From: Spinellus fusiger
Taxonomy: Eukaryota; Mucoromycota; Mucoromycetes; Mucorales; Phycomycetaceae
DNA: 57,812 nucleotides
Reading direction: 5' to 3'
Assembly: GCA_025094145.1 (NCBI GenBank)
Contig: JALLLS010000135.1
Span: 1-57,812 of the forward strand
In this document: piece after piece, positions 23,128-34,990 of the stretch
How positions within the stretch are numbered: position 1 is the stretch's first letter
How the letters are laid out: each line of letters starts with the position of its first letter
The notes under the pieces: generated by a model
The model's database searches: none
The model's input: the letters and a program-made list of their open reading frames with translations, nothing else
What the model was told of the DNA's origin: nothing
Translations under genes and position numbers: made by a program

Positions 23128-24599
23128 TTTTTTGTCTTTGCAATTAAAATGTATGAAATTGGCTGTAAAGTCAATAATCATTGCTAGAATAGGCAGGTAG
23201 AGTTTAAAACTATTTATTTAAATGGCGAATAGATCTTTTCAAACACATCAGCCAATTATAATAATATTGTATTTTATTCTCAGGATATTTCTTTAAATAT
23301 GTCGTCTTTGGGTTTAACCAAAGGAAATTCGGACAGATCAAAGAGTAAACAAAGTCTGATTTTTATTAATGGGTCTTTCATACTTCTTTCATGATTTTCT
23401 AATTGATACTATATACTAATAAAAGCCATAGAACGCTCCTTCTTGCTAAAGTATCATCCCTTAGATATAAGCCTTGTTAACTCACTCTTCTTCAAGCATG
23501 TAGTCCCCCTTAGGTAGTCTGTGTTTCTATTGGCTGGGATAATCGATAGCTCTATTTATGGAAAGTGATTATCCGACATATATTCCAAATATCTCCTGAT
23601 GTGTAATATATTTTGTGTTTTGTTACCATTATAATTTAAGGCAGTGAAAAATCTAAGAGGTATATAGGTCTCGAGAGAGATTGACCACCAACACAAAGAT
23701 CGTACACAAAAGAGAGAATTAAGGGATGTACTTAACAAAACGGTCTTTCTGATTACGCAGAAAGGTAGATAACGGAGACCAAAGAGAATTCATCAACAAT
23801 GGTGACAAGGGACAAATGAGAGTATGTAACCTACGGTGTTACAGGGACGGATATAGAGATTGTGATAAAATAGAAAATAGATGAAAGAATGGGTATTACT
23901 GTTCGTTTCAATACTTAGAGCAAGCTTAGCCTCAACAATATGATTCAGAAAATAACAGGGAAATTCGATGTTTATTAGAGAAGTCTATGGTACGCTATAT
24001 ATACTCCATGACTTCAAGGGAATGTGGTTCTTGTTATGACTACCTATTTTAATACAGGCCTTCCTACGTCTTATTGGTACCCAAGCCTCTGATGGGCATT
24101 CATGCCTATCACCACACCATCCTTTCTATGAGAAAGTCCATTTTTGTAAAATATACACTTATCTCTTAACAAGTTTTTTATATAGAATATGCCATTACTT
24201 CATTGGCCATCTTGAAGAAGGTAGTGTTCAGTTATATTCCATAAAAAGAAATGAATAAATCATTAACACTGAGGATAAGACGTTTGTCTCTAAAATAAGC
24301 AGTGTATTCCTTGAGCGTGTAGCCACAGAAAAGCAGTACCATACTATAAAAAGAAATTGTGATAGTTGGCCGGCATATCCTCTGACAAATGAAGACAGAC
24401 AAGTAACCTTTATATAATCTAACGTACAAGTGAACCTAAATGACGATACTGATATGATATATGTCCCTTGTTTGATTGGATAAGAAATAAAACAAGTCCC
24501 TTCTGTTAAAAAAGATACTTATTCTCATACACAAATAAAATGAAATAGAATAAAAAAAGCGTGAATTCAAGTGCTTTTCTCTTCTTATCTTCTTCTTCC
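23128..24599. other. No gene seen
   Basis: AT-rich intergenic DNA. About 23136-23260 contains short matches (AAATTGGCTGTAAAG; AAACACATCAGCCAATTA inverted) to the ends of the 44.7-48.8 kb element family, so it is probably an old fragment of that repeat. The ~100 bp before 24600 form the promoter of the aldo/keto reductase gene. Confidence 0.5.
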
Positions 24600-25772
24600 A
24601 TGGCAACCGTAAGTGAGTGAATCAATAAAAGCATCTAATGACACGCGTAGACAGTTCCTCTTGTGTCACAAACAGAATTCAAGCCTTCTGAAATCTCCTT
24701 TGGCGCTGGAGCACTCTCAGGCACTTATAACAAGATAGAGTCTCATTGGCCAGTGGAAGCTTGCCGTGAAGCCCTTAAGCTAGGTAAGTAATAAAAAAGA
24801 ATACACAAGGACACATTGCTAAGCTACACACTACACTCTTAGGTATCAATACTTTTGATACGTCTCCTTTCTATGGTCCCAGTGAATTCCTATTGGGAGA
24901 CGCATTGCACCAGATTAAGGATGAATTCCCCCGTGCCTCCTACTACATTTCTACTAAAGTAGGACGCTATGGCTATTATACCAAGGATTTTGACTACAGT
25001 AGCAAACGATCCAAGGAGAGTGTTCAGGAGAGCATGCGTCGTCTCCACACAGATTACATTGATATTGTATTCTGCCATGATGTTGAGTTTGTTGAGTTTG
25101 AGGATGTTGTGGGTCCTGGAGGTGCATTAGAGGCTCTGTTCGAACTCAAGGCAGAAAACAAGATCCGCTATGTTGGATGTTCAGGTAACTTATCAGACTC
25201 CCTTGGTATGTCTTCTAACCTCTAGTCTAGGATTCCCATTGCCTGTGCTTCTCAAGGTGGCTGAGCACCAGTATGCCAAGGGCCAACCTCTTGATATTGT
25301 TCTTTCTTACTGCCATTATGCTCTCAACAACACCCAGTTTGCAGACTATGCCCCTCGTTTCCGTGCTGCAGGTGTACGCTACCTCCTCAATGCCTCTCCT
25401 CTGAGCATGGGTCTGTTCCGTGAAATGGGTCCACCTGAATGGCACCCTATCCATCCGGATGTCAAGGTCGCTGCTCAAAAGTGCAATGCACTGACCAAGG
25501 AAAACAATCTCAGTATTTCTGAAATTGCCTCTCGTTTCTCCTTCTCTGGTCGTAGTCGCTTCAACCTTGATACAACTGTCATTGGTATCGGCAACAGAGA
25601 AGAAGCACAAAAGGCTGCGGCTGCTCTGGAGCGAGTAAAGGCCATTGAGAATGGAACCGAAACTCTGTCTGCTCAGGAACAGCAGATAGAAGAGCAGATC
25701 CATGCTCTATTGAAGCCATACAAGGACATGACATGGCAGAGTCCTACTGATAAAGAAAAGGGCCTTGCTTAA
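24600..25772 (+). CDS. ARA2: Aldo/keto reductase, D-arabinose dehydrogenase (Ara2) type
   Basis: Four exons: 24600-24612, 24676-24783, 24843-25184, 25231-25772 (1005 nt, 334 residues). The first coding exon is only 13 nt (MATV plus one base). The donor GTGAGT was chosen over GTAAGT three bases earlier because only it keeps frame into KFKPSEISFGAG. NAD(P)-dependent sugar oxidation is the usual reaction. In yeast the Ara2 product oxidises D-arabinose on the way to erythroascorbate. The AKR catalytic tetrad is visible as D46, Y51 (FDTSPFYG), K79 (STKVGRYG) and H119 (FCHDVE). The late GIGNREEAQKA is the cofactor-phosphate-loop region. Cytosolic; no signal. Its 3' end is only 89 bp from the convergent PRE4 gene. 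L-galactose dehydrogenase-type activity is an alternative within the same family. Confidence 0.9.
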
Positions 25773-25861
25773 ACCATAATAAAAAAAACTCAATTCTTTT
25801 ACTCTGTCTTTTTCTTCCTTTTTTTATTTTATTTATTTTGTATTGTTATTAACTCTTTCAG

Positions 25862-27011
25862 TTAAGCACCATAGCCTCTAATCGATTCAGCAAAAGACCA
25901 GTTGGTCTCTACACTGTAAGGATCACTCACTTCCAGACCAGCTTGAGTGATCTTTGCTCTTTGGAACTACACATAGAATCCATATTAATACTCCTTCCCT
26001 TCTTACAACTACTTCTATATGTTTATAGGGATAGATTGTGTAGGGTAAAATGTTTGGTCTCATTACCTTGTTCATAGAGCGTGCGTCTCTGTAGAACAAA
26101 ACACGCATACAGTCATTGATAATCTCAATAGCTTCCTGTTCAGTAATCTCATCTTCTCTTCCTTCTACTCTCTTTCTCAGGATAGGCTGTGCCAAGTGTG
26201 CGCCAAAACCAGTAGCAATAGTGTTGGACTGATACGTAGTGCCTCTCAGATCTACAAAGCCAAGGAATCTAAACAGAGCCCAACAAAAGGAGGTTACAAC
26301 AGCCCAATATCTCTTCTAATTTACCTTTCTGACTTGTGAACACCACCCACAACAATAGAGTTCCACAGGGGATTGAATTTGGATCGTCGGTCGTAGAGAA
26401 TACGCCAGAGGTATTCGTAGATGTGAGGTGTACCCAAGACGTGCCCATCATTTGCACAGTGTTCTTTGATCCTGTAAGGTGATGGTGTGAGTACTCTATT
26501 AATATGCAGTGGTATGCAGTGGCCTATCTTATCCTACAGTGTGGGGTGGTAGGCTTACATGAGAGAGTCCAACAAGTGCTGAATGTACTGATAGTCTGAA
26601 AGATCGCCCGAGACACCCACCACTGTATGGTCACCTACAGGGTGAAGTCGCTCAATATCACGGAAGCGGGCAAGGGATCCATAAGAACCTAAGTGTAGAG
26701 TGTAGAGTGTAGAGTGATGAGTTCTTCCTTTCTAAGCTAGATGGTTCCAAAGTGCTTACCCAGATTATCAGCAGCCATCATAATACCATCCTTGTATTTA
26801 AAAGCAATAACAGATGTGCCTGTGACAAGAGGGGATCTATCATTGGAATTAAACAACGCTTTATGCATAATAAAACTCACTGTGTTCTGGTGGTGGGTCC
26901 ATAGGCAGACTGGGTCAATTGTTCAGGGAGTGTTCTTGTGAGTGGCACTGTGTTGTATTGGTCAATAGTCTCATTACGAGGTTTGCCCCAGGCAGAAGGG
27001 AAGTGGTCCAT
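25862..27011 (-). CDS. PRE4: 20S proteasome subunit beta7 (Pre4/PSMB4)
   Basis: Six exons on the minus strand: 27011-26881, 26836-26760, 26688-26559, 26471-26325, 26268-26067, 25966-25862 (792 nt, 263 residues). It is a structural beta subunit of the inner rings. It has a propeptide of about 43 residues, then VTGTSVIAFKYKDG, ADNLGSYGSLARFRDIERL, RRSKFNPLWNSIVVGG and GFGAHLAQPILRK. The C-terminal tail ends SIRGYGA. The subunit type is non-catalytic: the mature N-terminus lacks the free catalytic Thr setting of beta1/2/5. Intron 2 contains three copies of AGTGTAG and intron 3 has a TGCAGTGG repeat. It is divergently transcribed from FES1 over a 541-bp shared region and convergent with the ARA2-type gene. 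Confidence 0.95.
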
Positions 27012-27552
27012 GGTGATAAAGAAGAAGGTGAGGTGGACGCTTGGACTTCAAGGAGAGACTGAACGCGTCTCCAAAGTGACGTGTAAAATGATGTCACACT
27101 TGAGTGGAGATACAGTCACTGAGTTTGCCCACTTTCCTTGCCCTGAGAGACCAGCACAGCCCAGAGCATAGCCCACAGCCTTGTAATGACGTTTGCTGTT
27201 TTATTGTTTTCTGGCTCTATAGAGAATGCATTAGAATACACAAGAATATACATCCAAAAGAATAGTAAATAATACATATTTAGCAATGAGTAACCACCCA
27301 GCTAATAAACACCCAGCTAATAACCACCCAGCTAATAAGTAAACACACTTATCAATGGATAGCACTGCACTACTGACTTTTCTCTCTTTCTATAGCACAA
27401 ACCGATCCGTTGGAATTAAACTCCCGCCATTGAAGACTAGAAGGAGGAGGAACTTACTCGAAGGAAATTTTGGAGGCTTATTTTTTATCTTCCTATAAAA
27501 AATATCTTCTCTTCTCTTCTCTTTACCCATCTTTACTACTACACTACGCACC
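27012..27552. promoter_or_regulatory. Bidirectional PRE4/FES1 intergenic promoter with tandem repeat
   Basis: This is the only DNA between the divergent starts of PRE4 (27011) and FES1 (27553). At about 27296-27341 it holds three tandem copies of an ACCACCCAGCTAATAA-like unit (the middle one reads ACACCCAGCTAATAA). FES1-proximal features are the heat-shock element at 27439-27463 and a CT-rich tract (CTTCTCTTCTCTTCTC) at about 27508-27523 just before the ATG. Near PRE4, GTGGGCAAA (minus strand, about 27123-27131) is close to but not identical with the yeast proteasome element GGTGGCAAA; I do not claim it as functional. Confidence 0.6.
27439..27463 (+). promoter_or_regulatory. Step-type heat-shock element upstream of FES1
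   Basis: GAA units lie at 27440-27442, 27450-27452 and 27460-27462, i.e. exactly 10 bp apart. This is the step-type Hsf1 site (nGAAn units separated by 5 bp). The last unit is 90 bp before the FES1 ATG. Fes1 is an established Hsf1 target in yeast, which supports the assignment; binding itself is inferred. Confidence 0.55.
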
Positions 27553-28638
27553 ATGGAAAAGCTACTACAGTGGGCTGTCAATAACTCTGACACAAATGAC
27601 CTGGGAAAACAGGCAGAAGCAGTCCGTAAAGGAGAACTCAAAGTGGACCCTTCACGTTATGACCCAGCTATTCTTGAAGCTATTCTCGGAAAAGACGATG
27701 CCACACGCATGAAAGGTACAGCAACTTCACCCACAGACAGTAGTGGCTAATATCCATAGAGGCTGTTGCATGTATCACAGATCTCGAAGATACTGTAGAA
27801 AACAAAGTTATTGCTCTTGATAACTTGGAACTGTTGATTGAAGGTATCGACAATGCCATGAATATAGAGAATATGAAGCTGTGGCCTGGCATTATCTCCC
27901 AGTTTCATTCAACGGAGGCCCTTGTGAGAAAGGGATCTATATGGGTGGCTGGCACTGCAGTACAGAACAACCCTGCTGCTCAAAAGGCAGTAAGTGATAG
28001 TGTATAGTGTATAGTTCATGATACTAAGCAGAGGTGGACAGTTCTTGAAAAACAACGGTCTTGAGCCTCTTATTTCTCTGTTAAAGAACAAGGAGGAAGA
28101 AGAACAGGTAGTGGCTAAGGTTGTGTATGCCATCTCTGGGTTCCTTAAGCATTTTGATGAAGGAGTCAAGGCATTTGAGGCTATGGATGGATTCACTATG
28201 CTCTCTTCTCTTTTAAAGTCAAGCAAAGGTAGGCTACTGCTTTACCAGCAATAACAGAATCTAATAAAAGAATAGACATCTCTACTCAGCGTAAATTGAT
28301 TTTCTCATTCAATAGCTTGATGCTTGAGAATGAAAGTCTGCCCCGTACTCTGATCTCTCTAGGCTTGCTTGAGGATCTTGATGCCATCTTGGTAAAGTAT
28401 ACTGAACAGCAAGAAGAAGATATGGTGGAAAAGGTAATATTTTCACTAAAAAAACAAGTGCATGTGGGCTCACCTATGCAATATATATTAGACATTGCGC
28501 ACACTCCACACTCTCTTGACATTCACAAAGACATCTGCTAGTCCTGAGATGAAGAAGCACTTGGAATCAGCCCGTACTGCATTTGATGAGGAATACCTTG
28601 GTCTTGTCAAATCAGAATGGGAGGAGATCTTGGCATAA
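27553..28638 (+). CDS. FES1: Hsp70 nucleotide exchange factor Fes1 (HspBP1 family)
   Basis: Five exons: 27553-27715, 27760-27989, 28042-28228, 28276-28433, 28531-28638 (846 nt, 281 residues). Residues 1 to about 90 form the N-terminal Fes1 region (MEKLLQWAVNNSDTND; YDPAILEAILGKDDATRMKE). Armadillo repeats follow, including VRKGSIWVAGTAVQNNPAAQ, FLKNNGLEPLISLL and YAISGFLKHFDEGVKAFEAM. The protein wraps the ATPase domain of cytosolic Hsp70 and releases ADP. The acceptor of intron 3 is placed at AATAG (28275), giving a 47-bp intron with CTAAT branch point and the product KSSKDISTQRKL. An alternative acceptor 18 bp earlier would also be in frame but leaves a 29-bp intron. Regulated probably by the heat-shock element 90 bp upstream. 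Converges on MOD5 with 141 bp between stops. Confidence 0.93.
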
Positions 28639-28779
28639 GTGAAAATGGTGCCTTATCCCTATAGTAGTATAATTTCGGCATTTAACACATTGCCATCATT
28701 TGTTACTCTTTCTCTGTAAATACAATACAACTACAAAACACTCACAGACAAAAAAAAAGAATAAAAGGTTAAACTATAT

Positions 28780-30618
28780 TTATTGAAGTGCCTTGGCTTT
28801 TATTTCCTTTAGTCGTTTTTGTTTGGATGTCCTTCTATGTCCACGACTCTTCTGGTGCTGTTCCCATTCATTATCACCATTCATTACTATTGCCTCACCC
28901 TTGCTAGTGGTGCAGACTGGACACACATGCTTCTTCCAATTGAGTATACGTGTATGTGCACTAAGTACTCTTTCATTAGCCCAATCACTTTTGACTCTTT
29001 ACACTCACTCTTCAACTATCTGTGCTGTTGGATCAAGGAATGTAGCTGCAGTCTTTCCAAGTGACATGGGATCTGGCATAGGTTCCTCTTGTAAAAAGGC
29101 TATAATAGACTTCAGTTAGTAACTGCACATAAGAAAAGATTCCTATAATTATATCTATTCATACCTTTGGCTAACTCAATAGCCTGTTTCTGTACAGTAT
29201 CATTCCATTGCTCAATGTCTGTCATATAAAAAATAGGTCGACATTACACATTATTACCTCCTGCATCTAACATGTACACAAGAACATTGCCCTTGGAATT
29301 CCATACAGTAGGAAGTAGTTTGTTACGGATCCACTGTACTTGTCTTCTTGCATAGCGCCGTGTAGAAGCCTTCATGCGTTCTGTACATTCTAGCTTGATT
29401 TTAGTGAGATCTACAGGAACAAACCACATATTCAATTAGCAAATTTTATTGGTAGCTTCTGATTTACCTGCTTCTGCAAGTGTGTTTTCTTCAACAGCAG
29501 TAAAATAAGGATCAAATTCCTTATAACCTACAAGATATCCATCAGCATAGGACTCACTTTGTTTCATTTTGTTTTTACCAATAGCCTGCCATAACCCACG
29601 CTGGTATTTCTCCAATGCTTGGCCAGGCATTGTGACAGATCCTTCTACAACATGTTTTCTTAATTCCTTGATCTCGTCAAATAGACCTGTCTAGAAGAAT
29701 AACCAATAAGCCAAAATGTATTAACAGTATTAGATCTTACCTGAATCATTGTCTCCACACGCTCATCCAGACGAGGGTTCAACTTGACAGGATCAGCATA
29801 GAGCCAGAAAATAAGCGAATTAAATCTAAAAACAAAAACAAAAAGATTACTACTATTGTTGTGAATAGAAATATCTACCGAGGTTGTGCACCAAGTGTCT
29901 CTTGCTGTATCCTTTGCTCCTTAATAATATCACTCTGAAGTCTTCCTGAAGAATAGAAAATCTAAAATGTTATTCAATAACACAGATAGGTTACTATTTA
30001 CATTCAAGCTACGTATAATCTTTCTGCGTTCAGAGATACGCCATTTCTTAGCCATAATTGGATCTATTGTTTTAAGACGATCATACAACTCGTTTGTTTC
30101 TAGGGCTTCCAATGCTCCTTCAGGTTCTGGAGAAGGACTACGCTCAGAAACATAGTTTGGATCTTCTTTCACAAGCATATTCTTCCATAATAGACTCTGC
30201 ATATAGTAGTTGGTGCCTCCTACAATGACTGGTACTTGTTGGTTTTGGGTTAGTTTTTCTATCTACTACCATTAGTATAATGATAAAAACAAATAAATAA
30301 AGAGAGACTCAATAAACACCACATACACACTGAGTAGCGTCGTTCTTGAATTCGGTTACTTTGTATTCATCTTCAGGATCCAAAAAGTCCATCAAATGAT
30401 GATGAACTCCTTGACGCTCTTCGACTGTTATTTTGTTGGTAATAATATCAAGACCTTTATACACCTAAGTATTGACACATGAGACACATGAGACACATGA
30501 GACTTACCTGCATGGCATCCGAATTGATTGCCTGTCCACAGAGGGCTTTACATAGATCTACAGCAAGATTACTTTTTCCAACACCTGTTGTTCCAATAAC
30601 GGCCAATACTTTGTGCAT
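28780..30618 (-). CDS. MOD5: tRNA dimethylallyltransferase (tRNA isopentenyltransferase, Mod5/TRIT1)
   Basis: Ten exons on the minus strand: 30618-30508, 30464-30327, 30262-30002, 29961-29879, 29825-29741, 29690-29468, 29410-29258, 29218-29165, 29099-29009, 28960-28780 (1380 nt, 459 residues). The enzyme puts an isopentenyl group from DMAPP on A37 of tRNAs reading UNN codons. The P-loop GTTGVGKS is at residues 9-16, INSDAMQVYKG at 32-42, VPVIVGGTNYYMQ follows, then the tRNA-binding middle and YARRQVQWIRNKLLP. Near the C-terminus a matrin-type zinc finger is intact: C413-X2-C416-X18-H435-X5-H441. This finger is present in eukaryotic Mod5/TRIT1 and absent from most bacterial MiaA. The exon 2 donor (GTATGT) was chosen because it keeps phase. 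Intron 1 carries three tandem GAGACACAT units. Confidence 0.94.
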
Positions 30619-30737
30619 TGTAAGGTACGAACAAGTGAGAGACTACTTTTTATTGTATTTCTCTGCTGTTGGCTGCTCTAAACTGTTAAGTCATTGAAAT
30701 ATTTTCGATGTCCCGCTGAGTTTCATTTTATTACCTA

Positions 30738-30938
30738 CACACCAGGAAATTTCCTGACCTTTAGGCGGTGATATTTCTTTCTTTTTACGTCCAAAAATAT
30801 TTTGCCCTTTTATGGAACTGTATTTAAAATCAGAAGGTCTGCGGATATCCAAATATTTGTTTCTTTTTGTGGATACCTCAATATCAAATTGTATTATCAG
30901 TAAAATATATTGTTTATGAATAGAATTGTTTATTGTAA
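30738..30938 (-). repeat. Fragment of the CACACCAGG-ended repeat family
   Basis: On the minus strand this matches the right end of the elements at 1274-3844 and 44715-48791, including the terminal CCTGGTGTG followed by TA (30736-30737). The same ~200 bp reads in one frame as EVSTKRNKYLDIRRPSDFK and KGQEISWCVG, similar to the MULE relic segment at 20750-20965. The other side is cut by the Tc1/LINE-A insertion at 30939. Confidence 0.65.
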
Positions 30939-31530
30939 TACAGTTCAAAGTATTTTTATTTATGGGTGTTGATTGCTATTCGCGCATTGGGCATTTTAGC
31001 CACCCTATGAGATCGTTTGAAAAAAAAAGAATAAACATTGAAACACTTCAAATACATAAGTGAAAAAAATAATGCAAAGAGAGAAGAGACGGAAAGAAAA
31101 GAGAATATAAAACCTCAATGAGGGAAAAATGATGGAAAATGAGTGGAAATGATGGTAAAATGAGAATTATGAATAGACATCCAAAAGGCCATAAAGTCAG
31201 CAAGGAAACCAGGACACCAAAAAGATAACCCTCATCCTGTGGCGATTCGAAATCCAACGAGGGATACTTAGAGCAACTCGGACAATCCTGAGGACACAAA
31301 TACAGCAACTACACTAGCAGCTTCTGGCTGTGCTAAACGGGTTAAGAATGGGTGGTAGAGGAGAGATCGGAGGAGAAGTGAGGATACAGCGTCTGTTGCT
31401 GCAGGAGTCTTTGCACTCTATGGCGGCGTTGGCGTTCCCGCTCAACACACCCATCAGCAGCCTCAATGAGCAAGCTACCAGCTGATGGCTCTACCTTAAA
31501 GTCTCGAGTAGACGTGGCTCGATCAATGGC

Positions 31531-34500
31531 TTACAGCAGTATTAATAAACTGGGCCAAAGATCTCGCCATTTAACAAAAGACTTAACCGTGCGCGGCAGA
31601 AGATTTAGACAATAGTCAATTGGATGAACGTCTTGTGGTGGGGCAGGAACTAGGAAGAACAAGAACATGGAGCGTTCATGATCAACAAATCTGCATGTAA
31701 GGAAGTGGTTCCGATTGGCAGATGGGTGGCCACATTGGCAAGGAACTGAAGGTGTTGGTGGTAACCAAGCAATCCTCCATTTTAGTAGACGATGTCTTTC
31801 TTTGCGCGTGCACGGTAGTAGAAGAATTGGATCCCAAACAGGTCTACATAGTCCACGGGCTACCGTCACCAGCGGATTCTTGCCACGTACTAGACTAGTA
31901 ATTTCACTTTGAAGACGTTCAAGATAAGCTACTTTTAATGGATATTTAGGAGGGTTGTGAGCCCGTCCTATTCTTTGAGCATTTTGCCAGAGTACATTGC
32001 CACGTAGCTTAATCCATCTGGCTTTACTCTGGGGTGCTTCAAGCTGCGGGACAAGGCACCAGAGGAGGGTGTCTTCAGGAAGGGTAGCTGTGCGCTCAAC
32101 AAATTTGGCTTGCAGATAAAGGAAACGAGAGTATATGTTAGGGAGGGCGGCTAATTGGGCAGCCTGGATCGTTCCAAACCTAGCAGTAGCAGATCTAGCG
32201 AGACAAAGTCTCAGACAAGCAGACTGACAGATTTGTAGCGGGCGGATGCCTAGTCAATTGACATTACAAATAGCCAACCCATACTCAAGAATAGGCCGAA
32301 CAAAAACAGTATACGCTCTTAGGGCTGCTGTAATCCCAAAGCCATACATGTTTACACCCATTCCTCTCAGCTTTTGCATTACTGCAATTGCCTTGACTTG
32401 TGAGTGTGAGAAAAGTGCGTCTTGGTTAATACCTTGACGTGAAAAGGGGATACCAAGGTACTTGAAAGTATCACAGGTTGGAAGCTCGTTGCCATAGAGG
32501 TAAAACGGCACATTGGCCGGGGCATTGAGTACTTCACATTTGGAGGGACTCCATTTGTAACCAAGGAGGGTTGAGTGAATTTCGGCAAGTGCCAGCATTC
32601 GATGTATATCTTCTGGGCAGCCCATAAGAGCCACATCATCAGCATACAACAAACAATTCACAGGAGCCCAAGTAACAGTGACATGAGACGGACTGTAAGA
32701 GGAATCTGACAACTCAGAAGAGTCATCCGAAACTGTAGAAGTAGGAAAAGGATTGTGAAGGAAATTCTGTAACTCGTCAAGCAATGCGTGAACAGTTGCC
32801 TGTGGGGAAGCAAAAGAGAAAGGATTTCGAGCACAGAGATTAATGGACCGTCCCATGGTAGGTGGGTGCATACCAACCAGTATTGGGGATACCGAAGCAA
32901 ACCTCAAGAAACGTGGAAGAGTATCAATGAAAATAGAATAAAGGAATGGAGAAAGAATACTACCCTGTAAGACTCCTCGTTTAGGTAAAATGTCCCGGGA
33001 TGCTACATTTTTCAGAATTATATTCACCACAATGTCATCAAACAAATTCTGTAGTAGCAAGAGCAACGGCTGAGACACGAAGGGCATCAGCGACTCCCAT
33101 ATGACAGAGCGTTCCACACTATCATATGCAGCTTTAATATCTAGGAAGACGACGACTGGAGGTTTTGGATCTTGCTCTCCTGATCCTTGGGCAGCGTACA
33201 ACCCCATAAGTTCGTGGAGACAGAGGGCCTGGTCTAGAGTTCCACGACGAGCGCGAAATCCACCTTGAGCCATGTCCAATGCAGGCATGGTCGAAAGGAG
33301 CTCCCCAGCTATACATCTTTCTAAGAGCTTACGAAACACCGATGTCAAGCTAATAGGCCGATAGTTCCTAGGGTTATCCTGCTCTCCTTTGTTTTTGTAA
33401 ATAGGTACCACCTGTGCTGTTCTCCAGGCCACAGGCGTCCACGACCATCTCCAACACAATGTGAAGATCTGATGTAACAGAGGCACTAGCACTCGAACTA
33501 GGGGTTTGAGCATTTCTGCTCTAATATGATCAATGCCTGGTGCTTTTCGATTTGGCATCTTTCGAATAGCAGAGTGAATAAAGTCTACGTCCCATGGGAC
33601 TGGATTGTCTTGGAGAATAAACTCCTGACGCTCCTGTCTTTCCGTAGATCCGCCAAACACACTCTCTAGGTGGTCAATCATGCGATTGGCAGCATGCCGA
33701 GGGCCCTCTGGAGATGACAGGGAAATTGGCGAACGTCTCCGCAGCCTCATTCCTTTCACAGCACTTGTCATCTCTGTTAAGCCCTTACGGACTTTATCAC
33801 AAAACACATGCCAGGTTTGTCGTTGTGCTTGCCTTATAGCCTTTTTCAAAGCTAAACACGCTTCCTCATACAAGCGGTGGGCTTCAATGCGTTCAATATC
33901 ATTGCCTACCCGTCGTCTAAAACGATAAAGTTCTTGACGACGGTCAGCTAACTGTTGTAGATCAGCATTCCAGTAGCCTTTTCAAGCTTTTGGATGGGAT
34001 TGTGCGCGCCCTACGCTATCATCCAGGGCCTTGTAGATTGACTCATTGAGTCTCTCAGCAAAGTCCTCCATCTTAACAGAGCACAATGGGGTTTTGTCTT
34101 CCAATATTTTTTGGATCTCTCTTTGCAGTTCACCTGTGTTCTCTGCAAAACATCGCTTGTACTGGTCACAGACTGTTTGTTTGTTTAAACGTTGCAGTCT
34201 CCAGAGGCGACGGACAGCTGTTTCTGTCATGAGCGGTGGCATGAGCACCGGCTGAAAGGACAGCTCACACAAGTGGTGGTCTGAACCTAACGTCAGATCG
34301 TCCCTAATGTGCAAGCACACTTCGGAGAAGTTGTAGCTTCTTGACAGGAACAGGTCAATAATGCTAGCAAACCGACGACCATCTGCTAGAATTTGCTCAT
34401 ATGTAGGCAAGCCAAATGCCAACTCTGAGTTCCACAAGGTTAGATCCTGACGGCAGATCCAGTCTTCAAATCCCACATGTCTGTCGTTTATGCCATGATC

Positions 34501-34935
34501 TCCAGTCAGGCGGCCTAAACGTGTATTCAGGTCACCAAGGACGAGTGTGAAGTCGTCTATGGGTAGTGAATTCAACCTTTCCGCAGCCTCACTAGACGAC
34601 AGCCTCGGAGGTAGGTACAGACCATGGAGTGTATATGGGCCAATCCTACAGGAGACCACAAATGGATTAGTAATTGGTAAGGAATGTACATGGTAAGGAA
34701 AGTCAGGACGAATAAAGAACGAAACTCCATCAAAACCTCGTCCAGCATCACCATGGGCTGTAGCATAGTTGTGTATTTGTATCCAGGGGCACCTCAACAT
34801 TTGCATGTCTTTGGTCAGGAAAGTCTCTGTCACTAAAAGTATATCAATATCATTCTGCACACACACATTCAGAACGTTCACCAGTTTGGGCCTGATTCCA
34901 CAAGCATTCAATAGACCAATCTTCAGTCTATTCAT
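31531..34935 (-). pseudogene. LINE-A ORF2: APE endonuclease, reverse transcriptase, zinc module (two nonsense mutations)
   Basis: One frame runs from MNRLKIGLLNACGIRPKLVN at 34935. The APE-type endonuclease motifs are LLVTETFL, LVLGDLNTRLG, SIIDLFLSR and GSDHHL. A TGA at 33984-33982 interrupts HPKA/KGYWNADLQQL in frame. The RT follows (33873 onward) with RKAPGIDHIRAEML, FRKLLERC, FLDIKAAYDSVERS, GVLQGSILSPFLYSIFID and the catalytic CLLYADDVALMG. A second in-frame TGA at 32256-32254 replaces AGA seen in the copy at 50.4 kb (NVNRLGIRP there). The C-terminal part ends with CQCGHPSANRNHFLTC and a TAA at 31531. Without the two point changes the frame would be continuous, so decay is slight and recent. 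Confidence 0.92.
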
Positions 34936-34990
34936 AATTCTTCTCGGTGGATGTTTTGGGCGTCTCCCTCATCTTCTTCCATAGCTGAGC

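Noticed and set aside
27123..27131. Proteasome-associated control element near PRE4
   Set aside because: GTGGGCAAA differs from the yeast consensus GGTGGCAAA, and Rpn4-type control is not established in this group; not claimed as a site.
28229..28257. A 29-bp intron in FES1
   Set aside because: In frame but shorter than any other intron here (minimum 39 bp) and without a branch point. The AATAG acceptor at 28275 gives a 47-bp intron with CTAAT and a better protein.
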